Positions 11,744 through 19,527 of a stretch of 64,000 nt of DNA are shown piece after piece. Position numbers and translations under genes: made by a program. Origin of the DNA: Raffaelea ambrosiae (Eukaryota; Ascomycota; Sordariomycetes; Ophiostomatales; Ophiostomataceae). The notes beneath the pieces are model-generated. The model was given only the letters and a program-made list of their open reading frames with translations, made no database searches and was not told the origin of the DNA. The stretch covers positions 965,763-1,029,762 of the forward strand of contig PCDI01000011.1 in NCBI GenBank assembly GCA_002778195.1, given 5' to 3'. The first letter of the stretch is position 1; each line of letters opens with the position of its first letter.

Positions 11744-13468
11744 ATGTCTTCAGCCGCCACCTCCCCGTCTCCTCACCAGGTAGCAACCAGACAACAATCG
11801 GTAGACGAATCGCAGCTGCCTGCGGGACACTGCCGGTACATCCTTCTTCTTCCCGAGCTCCGCGGACATCGCTGTGGCTGCACCCACTTCAACCTGAACC
11901 GGAACATGCCAGGTGCCACGTGTGAATGTGGTCATCTGTCGTGCTACCACGTCAACAACGCCGAGTCGCCACCTACTTCCGACAACCAAGAGATGGAGCT
12001 TCTCAAGCAGCGTCTGCTCCTCCTCGAGCGCGAGCATGTGGAGCTGCACCAGCTCCGCCACGACATGCTAAAACTGCAGGACCAAGTCCACCGGGACCGC
12101 GAACGGGAGCATGAAATCGTCGTCCGTGTCAGCGAGCTCGAAGACGCTGTCGAAAAGAGCAAGACCGACGCCAGCCATGAGGTTCAGGAGGCGTATCGGA
12201 ACCTGGGCCGTGCGTGGGACTCGATATCCGATCTGACCCATCACAAGCAGCAGACGGACAACCACTTCCGCCACGTCGAGAACCACCTGCGCGGTATCGA
12301 CGCCGAGGTTGCCCGCATCGGCGCCCGCCAGCTTGAGCTCGTAGACGTCAACATCTCTCTCGAGGAGCGCGTCGACTCGCTGGAAATCTTGGAAGAACGC
12401 ATTGACAGCCTGGAAAGCCTAGAAGCGCTCGCCGACCCAAACAGGGTCGACAGCCAGGCGCCTCAGCACCACCGACGTGAATCCATGACTCTGCCAAGCC
12501 GCGCTCACAGAACAGCACAGACACCAATACCAGCATCACCCCCGCGTCGAGGAGTCCAAGACAGCCGGACTCTGCAGAGACAGCCATACCTGCAGTCACA
12601 GACTCCGGGTTCTCGGCACCTATCGCCAACGTCCAACCCACCAGCAATGTCGTCGAATGGCAGGCCGATAGACAACGGCACAACCAGCGGACTCTGGACT
12701 GTCCACGTCTCGCTCATGCCCACGCGGACGGTTCCTTTTCCCTTTGAGCGAGACACCAACGCCTACAAGCGCTGCCTCTCGCGCGGCTTGCACCAAATGA
12801 TCGCCGTCAACGGCTCCAGTGCCAAGGCATTCGTGACCGCCATCGAGACCGCTTTTGGACGTATTCTCCGTGGCCGCTCGTGGATGCCGCTGCAGGCAGT
12901 GCCTTGCACAGCCGAGCAGCTCGCCGGCCTACCCATGCTCCGCCAGCTTGACGCAGCGCTAGTCGAGCGGCCGTACGACCTCGAGTTCCTTAAAAACCAC
13001 TGTGCCGTGTGCGATATCAACGGGAAGGTCGACTCGCTGTACATCGCCATGCGGGACAAGTCGCTCTCGTGGCACCGGCTTCGGCGCAGCCCCGTGTACC
13101 TGGAGGGCCTCGAGCTCAGCTGGGCCTTTGACCCATTCCTCGACACCGACGAAGAGGAGTATTATGCCTCGGCCATTCAAGAATCCGAGCGGACCGGCAG
13201 TGTCAGCAGCAGCGAAGACGAAGCGATGGGCGGCACTGTGCGGCCGTCAGCAGGCGACATTGTGGCGTCCCTGCCGTCCCTGAAGCGGGCGGCATCCGAG
13301 ATGTCACGCTCTTCCAGCTTCGGCTCGTCTACAGCAGTGCCAATGGCATCGCCGACCAATGCAACAGCTGCGACCGCTGCAGAGGGTGAGGGATCCCGAC
13401 CCAAAATGCCACGGATCTATCCCCTGCCTAACATAGTTGAGGTCCGCCAAGGCGTGAAGACCTCGTAA
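11744..13468 (+). CDS. Cys/His-cluster coiled-coil protein, function unknown
   Basis: The predicted protein has 574 residues from ATG 11744 (context CAAACCATG). The frame upstream has no other ATG, so this start is favoured. Residues 30-69 hold a compact cluster, Cys30, Cys44, Cys46, His48, Cys60, Cys62, His64, Cys67 and His69, with spacing that suggests metal binding. Residues 82-230 are rich in heptad-like Leu/Glu/Arg repeats and are probably coiled coil. Residues 235-312 are a disordered Pro/Ser/Gln linker. Residues 317-468 form a second conserved-looking segment (GLWTVHVSLMP ... LELSWAFDPFLD), followed by an acidic and Ser-rich tail. The base composition is clearly coding, with GC-rich third positions. 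I recall similar uncharacterised proteins in Sordariomycetes but cannot name a function; a nuclear or scaffold role is possible. It converges with lys12. The 3' end is uncertain: the frame continues past the TAA. Confidence 0.85.
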   Translation: MSSAATSPSPHQVATRQQSVDESQLPAGHCRYILLLPELRGHRCGCTHFNLNRNMPGATCECGHLSCYHVNNAESPPTSDNQEMELLKQRLLLLEREHVELHQLRHDMLKLQDQVHRDREREHEIVVRVSELEDAVEKSKTDASHEVQEAYRNLGRAWDSISDLTHHKQQTDNHFRHVENHLRGIDAEVARIGARQLELVDVNISLEERVDSLEILEERIDSLESLEALADPNRVDSQAPQHHRRESMTLPSRAHRTAQTPIPASPPRRGVQDSRTLQRQPYLQSQTPGSRHLSPTSNPPAMSSNGRPIDNGTTSGLWTVHVSLMPTRTVPFPFERDTNAYKRCLSRGLHQMIAVNGSSAKAFVTAIETAFGRILRGRSWMPLQAVPCTAEQLAGLPMLRQLDAALVERPYDLEFLKNHCAVCDINGKVDSLYIAMRDKSLSWHRLRRSPVYLEGLELSWAFDPFLDTDEEEYYASAIQESERTGSVSSSEDEAMGGTVRPSAGDIVASLPSLKRAASEMSRSSSFGSSTAVPMASPTNATAATAAEGEGSRPKMPRIYPLPNIVEVRQGVKTS

Positions 13469-13481
13469 CTATATGACATAG
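13386..13481 (+). other. Candidate 96-nt intron in the 11744 gene
   Basis: The donor is GTGAGG at 13386 and the acceptor ACATAG ends at 13481. The length is divisible by three and would remove the only in-frame stop before 13763. A perfect CTAAC lies at 13428-13432 but is about 50 nt from the acceptor; a poorer branch (ATGAC) is very close to it. The sequence inside also reads as plausible protein (RPKMPRIYPLPN), which argues against it or for alternative splicing. Confidence 0.35.
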
Positions 13482-13765
13482 GGGATGCGGCACACACAAT
13501 AGAGGCGCCACTTCGGACCATACCGGGCGCCACGAGACCCAACGAGGCATTCAGAGCACCCGAGGCACCCGAGGCACCCGAGGCACCCGAAGACACTTTC
13601 GACGACACACTCGAAGAAACGCCACCAGCGAGACCGAGTGCGATGACAGGACCCTGGAGCCAAGAGGAGCTTACGGCCATGCTCGACGATGCTGGCGAAG
13701 ACGGCCGTGATACTATTGGACCCCGCACGACAGAAGATCTGCCAGTGTGGAATGATGCTGGTTGA
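13469..13765 (+). other. In-frame 98-codon extension past the TAA of the 11744 gene
   Basis: After TAA 13466-13468, followed directly by CTA, the same frame stays open for 98 codons to TGA 13763-13765. It looks coding: APE repeated four times, an acidic stretch (DTFDDTLEE), then GPWSQEELTAMLDDAGEDG and a second Trp near the end, with sense codons similar to the gene upstream. Three explanations fit: a 96-nt in-frame intron 13386-13481 (GTGAGG ... ACATAG, CTAAC at 13428) that removes the stop and gives a protein of about 641 residues; stop readthrough at TAA-CTA to about 673 residues; or a recent nonsense change or base error. I cannot decide from DNA alone. Confidence 0.55.
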
Positions 13766-13815
13766 CTCTGCCAGCGTTGTTGGCACCATCAACAGCATAG
13801 GTTGTCGATTCACGT

Positions 13816-13878
13816 GGTATCCATGGTATCTGTGATATCTGTGATATCCGTGATACCTGTGATACCCGTGACATCTGT
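13816..13878. repeat. 9-bp minisatellite (GATATCTGT-type), 7 units
   Basis: Seven adjacent 9-bp units vary around GATATCTGT (GGTATCCAT, GGTATCTGT, GATATCCGT, GATACCTGT and so on). It lies 50 bp after the TGA that closes the extended frame, in the 3' flank shared by two convergent genes. Confidence 0.8.
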
Positions 13879-14881
13879 GTGATATCAGATGGTGTCGATG
13901 TTGGTGAAAAGCGACGCGACCCGCCCGTTGTTGTAAATGAGGCGCTCGTTATTATATTTTTGTCTCATTTTTTCTTCTTCTCTTCGGGATAATATACACT
14001 GGGATAGATTATGCACAGGCACTGGAGGCGGAGCTGGGGAAGAAGGAAATACCTTGTTGCTTTTTTTTTTTTCGTGATTCTATCCTTCCCCTCTTTCTGA
14101 TACTGTTCTTCCCCCGATAGAAGAATGTTGAGAGAGAGAGGGAGAGAGGCGGACAGGCCGGCGTTCATTGATGAGACAATTTCTGATTTTTTTTCTGTGC
14201 TGGGAGTAGACCAAGGGCCTCTTTTTCTTTCTCTATGTTCTTTGTATTTCAAGCAGCCACGTGTATGAAGAGTATAGAAAGAAATGGTGGGCTTGGGAGG
14301 ATGGGAAAGAGTTTCTTTTTTTTTCTTTTGTTTTTCAAAGAGTTGATTCCCCTTGCTTTTATTTCCAATCCCCTCACACCCCTGGTACTTTTGCGCAAAA
14401 AAAGCACTTGCTTTTTGGCCTCTTTTGTTTATATGTCTGTAGTCAGTTAGTTGCCTGTCACTACAAATTGGTAACTCACTACCAATCCACCGACACCAAG
14501 AGAGTCACATTGGATTTTGTTCATGATAAGACTCTCTGTATGAGCCAGAATGTGAGACTAAAGATTGCGTGCGGGTGCAGAAATTGTAGAAGAGCCTCTC
14601 ACCGACAGATGACGGCCTGAGAAGCCGCTCATGCCCGTGACATGGTTGGGCAGCCACGGTGTGCCTTACGTGCGTGACAAGGAGAAAGAAGAGAAGAAAA
14701 AAAACAAAAAAACATACACGTCCAACTATTTATTTATGCCGAAAAAGAAACACACAAACTTTTTTGTCTACCCTTTTTTTGTAGATATATGATGCAAAAC
14801 ACACAACAAGGATACGCAACACATCGAACTTTACGTCCCCCACGGCCCTTACGGTCCTCTAGACCTTTTGTGTCTCTTTTT
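13879..14881. other. Intergenic 3' flank of two convergent genes
   Basis: No gene is seen between the coiled-coil gene (+) and lys12 (-). The stretch carries T-rich and A-rich tracts (13958-13982, 14061-14072, 14694-14712) and probably holds both 3' untranslated regions. It contains a candidate poly(A) signal for lys12 at 14729. Confidence 0.6.
14729..14734 (-). terminator. Candidate poly(A) signal of lys12
   Basis: TTTATT on the + strand reads AATAAA on the - strand, about 150 nt after the lys12 stop codon. The position is suitable for a fungal polyadenylation signal. The motif is short and could be chance in this A/T-rich spot. Confidence 0.35.
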
Positions 14882-16065
14882 TTACAATCTCCGCAGAATG
14901 TCCTCGACCACCTCGTCGGTCTTGGCCGTGCCGCCCAGGTCCGGGCTCAGGAGCTTACCCTCGGCCAGGTTCGCGTCGACGGCCGCGTAGATCTTGGCCG
15001 CGGCCTCCTCCTCGTCCAAGAACTCCAGCATCAGCGCCGTGCTGCGCAGCGTGGCCACCGGGTTGGCAATGTTCTGGCCCTGGATGTCGGGCGCGCTGCC
15101 GTGGCACGGCTCGCCGATGGCGAAGCCCTCGCCCACGTTGGCGCTGGGCACCAGCCCCAGCGAGCCCACGAGGGCGGCGGCGCCGTCCGACAAGATGTCG
15201 CCGTACAGGTTGGGCGCCACGATCACGTCGTAGTACTCGGGCTGCCGGAACAGCTTGTACACCATGGAGTCGACGATCTGCTCTTCGATCGCGACCGACG
15301 CGAAGCGGGGATCGCTGAGCGCCGCCCGCGCCGTGGCCCGGAACAGGCCGTCGCTCTGCGACAGCACGTTGGACTTGTGCGTGATGGTGACCGTCGGCTG
15401 GCTGTGGATGCTCGGCAGGTTGGTGTTTGTGCCGCGCACGTTCTGCCGCCGCAGTGCAATCTCGCCGGCCATGGTGGCGATGCGGTGCGAGGCGAACGCG
15501 GAGATGCGCTTGATGGCCTCGGCGACCTTGCCGCGGCCGTGGGGGTCGTCAAACGTGCGCTCCTCCTTGACGTACAGGTCCTCGGTGTTCTCGCGAACAA
15601 TGACCATGTCGATGGGCTTGACGCCGCGCTCGCCGACGGCGGTCTTGACGGGCCGCACGTTGGCGTAGAGGTCGAGCTTCTTGCGCAGGGCGACAATGGG
15701 CGACGAGTAGCCCTTGACGGCGGTGGTCGGCGACGAGACGGCGCCGAACAGGGCGCCGTCGCACTCCTTCTTGAGGGTCTCGACGGTGGCGTCCGGCAGG
15801 GCGGCGCCCGTCTTCTCAAACGTCTCGAAGCCGGCCTGCAGGTCGACAAACGAGAACTGCAGGCCGAGGCTGGACGGGAGGGCCTCGAGGATGCGGCGGC
15901 CCGCCGGGATGACTTCGCGGCCGATGCCGTCGCCGGGGATGAGGCCTGGTGGTGGTGGAAGAGGAGGAAAAAGGGTCAGTCATTGTTTTTTTTTTCTGGG
16001 GGGGGGGGGGCTTCTTCTTGGACTCCTCTCTGCTCACCAATTCTCAGAGTTCTCCTGGCAGCCAT
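14882..16065 (-). CDS. lys12: Homoisocitrate dehydrogenase Lys12
   Basis: This NAD-dependent enzyme oxidatively decarboxylates homoisocitrate to 2-oxoadipate in the fungal alpha-aminoadipate route to lysine. The gene has two coding exons: 16065-16038 (MAARRTLRI plus one base) and 15945-14882, joined across a 92-nt intron so that the frame reads RTLRIGLIPGDGIGREV. The total is 363 residues, close to other fungal Lys12 proteins. Visible family marks are GLIPGDGIG at the N terminus, RENTEDLYVKEE (127-138), the catalytic Lys in ITHKSN (199), EEQIVDSMVYKLF with the metal-ligand Asp at 235, the metal-binding APNLYGDILSDG (Asp259 and Asp263), and the NAD-binding EPCHGSAPDIQG (from 288). RENTEDLYVKEE marks homoisocitrate rather than isopropylmalate dehydrogenase. 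An insert around 178-190 is longer than in yeast. I see no clear mitochondrial presequence. The gene diverges from the NCBP3-like gene. Confidence 0.95.
15946..16037 (-). other. Intron of lys12
   Basis: Reading the - strand, the donor is GTGAGC (from 16037), the branch-like CTGAC lies in AATGACTGACCC, and the acceptor is CACCACCAG (ending 15946). Splicing restores the invariant GLIPGDGIG. The 92-nt intron contains a C13 run and an A10 run on the coding strand (15986-16010), unusual low complexity inside a gene. Confidence 0.9.
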
Positions 16066-16229
16066 GGTTGCGGTTCAATGGCGTTCACAAAAAAGAAGCA
16101 AAAATGTCGTACGGTTGGAGAACAGGATATTTATTGGGCCATAGGGCCATTTATTCTAAGGGACCCCTGTACTAAGTATAAGAGGGGAGCCCAGGGCCAA
16201 AAAAAAAATCAAAATGGTGCAAATGGCAG

Positions 16230-16244
16230 CCAATAACGGCCAAT
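16230..16244 (+). promoter_or_regulatory. Two CCAAT boxes, 10 bp apart
   Basis: CCAAT occurs at 16230-16234 and 16240-16244, one helical turn apart, 165-180 bp upstream of the lys12 start codon. CCAAT is the site of the fungal HAP complex and works in both orientations. Binding here is inferred from sequence and position only. Confidence 0.45.
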
Positions 16245-16869
16245 GGCGGGGCAGCTTGAAGCTCCTCTCCGCCGACCATCGGAACGAGTTGAGGCCGTTG
16301 TACATTGTGGACTTTCTTTAATCCGAGCCCGCAACGAGGCTCTGTGAGGAACCATCCCCCAAAACACCATTCGGGCTTCACAATTGCGTGCTTCGCGGCC
16401 AAAAAAAAAAAAACACCATGAAGTAGTTGAATGAAGATTCCTGTAATAGCTACTAATATTTTGTACGTAACAAAGAGAGAAGAAAGTAGGATGATCAAAA
16501 CAGATTGAAGAAAAAAAATATAATAAGAAAAGGCCACTACCTCAAAAAACAGTTCACTCTTCAGTGCAACGACACGGGTCCCACTTAAACCCGACAGCCT
16601 TCGAATGAGATCACAGGGCTGTCTTCTTAGGCCAAGTTTGGGAAACGCCAAAAACGTAAAAATAAACAACGTCCGAGACAAGGCGAGAAGAAAAGAAAAA
16701 CCACCACCCAACCCGCGCAGCCTCGCCTCCCTCACTCGCATCGCACGCTCTTCTCTTCATGCGCAGTCCAATCTGCGACTGCGATTTTCTTTTCTCCACA
16801 ATATTTTCCCCGCTTTCCCTCAGCGCGCTTCTGAGATTGGCTGTCTTTTGTGTCCACACAAGAAAAAAG

Positions 16870-16992
16870 GTAAGGCTTTCTGTCTTCCTTGTTCACCTCC
16901 CCGTGCCACTCCACGTCGCCCTTTTGTTACACCTCGCCAGGGACTCAATCGTGCTTCCTATCCATGTCCATACAGGACTGACCTTGTCACAG
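16870..16992 (+). other. Candidate 5' leader intron of the NCBP3-like gene
   Basis: GTAAGG follows AAAAAAG at 16870. CTGAC at 16978-16982 is a good fungal branch point 11 nt before the acceptor CACAG ending at 16992. Removing this 123-nt piece would also remove the ATG at 16965 and leave a leader with no ATG down to 17342. Transcript evidence is lacking. Confidence 0.4.
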
Positions 16993-17342
16993 CCAGTGGA
17001 GCGCCCGCTTCGTCATCTTGCGCAAGCGAAACGAGCTGCTGCGACAGCTTCTCGTCAGCTCTCGACACTTCCTCACTTCATCCGAGACACGGCCGTCTTT
17101 TCTACGCAGCCTGCGAAGCTCAATCACTTGGCACCTCTCGCAAGCGAACCACTGCCGTCTTGTCGTCGGCCTGCCGCAGCTCAGGCTGTGCATCCACCTC
17201 GCCTCACCCCCGAAAGAGAATCGCTTTCAACCCGACATAGCTCTTAGCTCTACACCTACTTTGCCGAAAGAGCATCCTTTCGCAAACCCGCGAAACCTTC
17301 ACCTCGTAACAACCGACTCCGCATCTTTCTCTCATACCCACA

Positions 17343-19527
17343 ATGGACTTTGACATTGAAATGGGGGACGCCGTCGACGCCTACCCTGGCGAGGCCGATC
17401 CCTACACTACTGGCGCTGAAACCGCCGTCAACGACGCGCCGCAGGAAGATATATTGGATATTGACCAGGTACGGAAGAGACATTCAAAGGAGGGAAATAG
17501 CTGCTGTCGTCCTTGCCCCGGAGAAGCATAGAGCAGATACAATTGCTTGCCAGCTCCATTGCGGTTCGTTGACGAAACGACATGGCTGCTCGGCCGGTTC
17601 GGCCTGTTTGTCCACAGAGAGACTCACCGTGGACGTCTCTCCTGCACGAGGACCCGTCTGGCTAACAGAACACGCGTAGGAACCCGGCGAGATCGAGGAG
17701 GATCCAGTAGCCGGCACGGGGTCCGTTGTGGCTTCTGCTGTCACCGGCACCTCTGGCAACCCAGACGACACCACCCTCATCCCCACCAAGGTCCACGTCC
17801 GCGGCCTCGACACCTTTAACCCAGCCGATATCAAGGCCTACGTGGCCGAGCACTGCGCGGCGGCCGTCGGCTCTTTTGACCGCATCGAGTGGATCGATGA
17901 CGCCTCCGCCAACCTCCTCTTTCCCTCCGCGGCGACGGCGGCAGCCGCTCTTGTCGCCCTCGCGGCTCTGCCCATCGACGACCCGGCCCAGCTGCCGCTT
18001 CTGGAAATGCTGCCGGCCAAGCCGTACAGCGCCAAGCCCGACGCCGTGCCGGCTCTGCAGGTGCGCTTCGCCGTCGCCTCCGACAAGAAACAGGTTGGCG
18101 CGGCCGCGCGCAGTCGGTTCTATCTGCTGCACCCAGAGTACGACCCAGAAGAGCGGCGGCGGAGAAGAGGAGGAGGGGGGGGCTACCGCGACCGGGGCGG
18201 TGGCGACCGGGATCGAGACCACCGCTCGCGCTACCGGTCAGACCGCCGCCGCGACGACCGCTACGACGACCGCGACGACCGCGAAGGGGACATCCGCAGA
18301 AACGCCTTCGACGTCAACCTCTACGACGACGACGACTCGGCCCTGGCCACCCGCACCACCACCCGGCGCGGCCGTCGCTCGCGCTCGCGTTCGCGCTCGT
18401 CGTGGTCATCGCGGTCCAGCCGCTCGCAGTCGCGGCGCAGGAACTACCGCAGCAGAAGCGACCGCAACCGGGACAAGGAGTTGTTCCCTGGTGGTGGCGC
18501 CAGCAAGGCCCGCGAACTGTTTCCCAGCGACGGAGCCGCTTCCCACAGCAAGAACAACAGCAAAGAACTCTTCCCTACCAAGGAGCTCTTCCCCGACAAG
18601 ATGGGTGAGCGTCTGGCCAACACGACGGCGTCGCGCAGCCGTGGCAGCGGCCGCGGCAGCCCACGTCGTCGCGACAACCGCTCGGTGTCACCCCAGCGGG
18701 CGAACGACGACCACGACTACGATGGCCGGCTGGCCGACGAGCGCGCCGAAGCGGCAGCTGCAGCTGCTGCGCGCAACCGCGACAAGGCACGGGCGATCAA
18801 GAACGAGCTGTCGCGCAACGGGAGTGCGCGCGAGCTGTTCCCCGACGGGTTGGCGAAGGTGGACCTGTTTGGCAGCAGCAGCGGGCTCACAGCCCGTTTG
18901 AGTGGTATGTCGGTTTCCCACAGTGATGATGTGAATGACGTGAATGACGTGAACGATGTAAACGGCGTGACGATGCGTGACGATATGAACGATTGCGACA
19001 GCCTGGTTTCGGTTTGGAACAGCAACATGTGGAAAAGCGTCGACATGCTCGACCAGGCGAACCTCCAAAGGGGAGAAGATCGAGACAAGTCTTCTCGACA
19101 ACGACCGCAACAGCAACAACAACAACCGTTCTGGCTGGCAAGTGCCGGCCGACAAGTCGACGACCCCAGGATCATGAAGACCAAGAAAATGATGACGATG
19201 ATGAAAGACAATCAAACCCATGCAGGAGGACAACACGTTAACCCGTCCTTTGTGGTGACAGATACAGACGACAGGAGCGACGAGAACAACGGCAGCACCT
19301 TCAGCATCCGCGGGTTGGCTAGCAGCGGCGCCGCGGCGGGCGGCAGCAATGGCTTCAGCATCAAAGGCGCCGCAACAGCACGCGAGCTGTTCCCGAACAA
19401 GCTGAATTCTCCTGGCAACGACAGCAACAACAGCAAACGGAACCGCAATGCCGGCAAGGAGATCTTTTCAGACAAGCTGGAAAACCGGATCCGGCCGCGG
19501 CGGCGAGCCGAGGACATGTTCCACTGA
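17343..19527 (+). CDS. NCBP3-like mRNA cap-binding/export protein
   Basis: Two coding exons (17343-17468 and 17680-19527) give 657 residues. ATG 17343 (CCCACAATGG) is the first ATG after a 350-nt ATG-free leader. Residues 79-150 resemble the RRM-like domain of nuclear cap-binding protein subunit 3 (Pfam NCBP3, formerly DUF2414): KVHVRGLDTF ... DRIEWIDDASANLLF, with WIDD (113-116) matching the WLDD motif that contacts the mRNA cap in the human protein. It continues with LQVRFAVASDKKQVGAAARS and FYLLHPEYDP, also typical. Then comes an Arg/Gly/Asp/Ser-rich disordered part (about 200-290) and seven motifs [KR]E[LI]F[PS] (18475, 18511, 18562, 18580, 18829, 19381, 19456), ending RPRRRAEDMFH. FSIRG and FSIKG occur near the end. 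Expected role: nuclear mRNA binding and export. An NDV repeat lies at 18926-18960. It is not a classical eIF4E or CBP20. Confidence 0.85.
17469..17679 (+). other. Intron of the NCBP3-like gene
   Basis: CAG|GTACGG is the donor and CGCGTAG the acceptor. A perfect branch point CTAAC lies at 17662-17666, 14 nt before the acceptor. The phase-0 junction gives ILDIDQ-EPGEIEEDP, and the unspliced frame meets a TAG at 17677. At 211 nt it is longer than most fungal introns. Confidence 0.88.

Larger units (their letters stand above)
16066..17342. promoter_or_regulatory. Shared divergent promoter region of lys12 and the NCBP3-like gene
   Basis: About 1.28 kb separates the two start codons, which face away from each other. 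Near the lys12 side are two CCAAT boxes. Near the other side the sequence is C/T-rich and free of ATG from 16993 to 17342, as expected of a 5' leader. No tRNA or other gene is visible. A control function is inferred from position. Confidence 0.6.

Noticed and set aside
13465..13481. 17-nt GTAACT ... CATAG intron that would remove the TAA
   Set aside because: Far too short for a spliceosomal intron, and 17 nt would shift the frame.
14789..16144. 451-codon frame on the + strand opposite lys12
   Set aside because: It is the antisense shadow of the lys12 exon, rich in Arg/Gly/Val as expected of the complement of GC-rich coding DNA.
17726..18901. 391-codon frame overlapping the NCBP3-like gene
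   Set aside because: Low-complexity Thr/Ala/Pro/Ser reading in the wrong frame of a recognisable gene.
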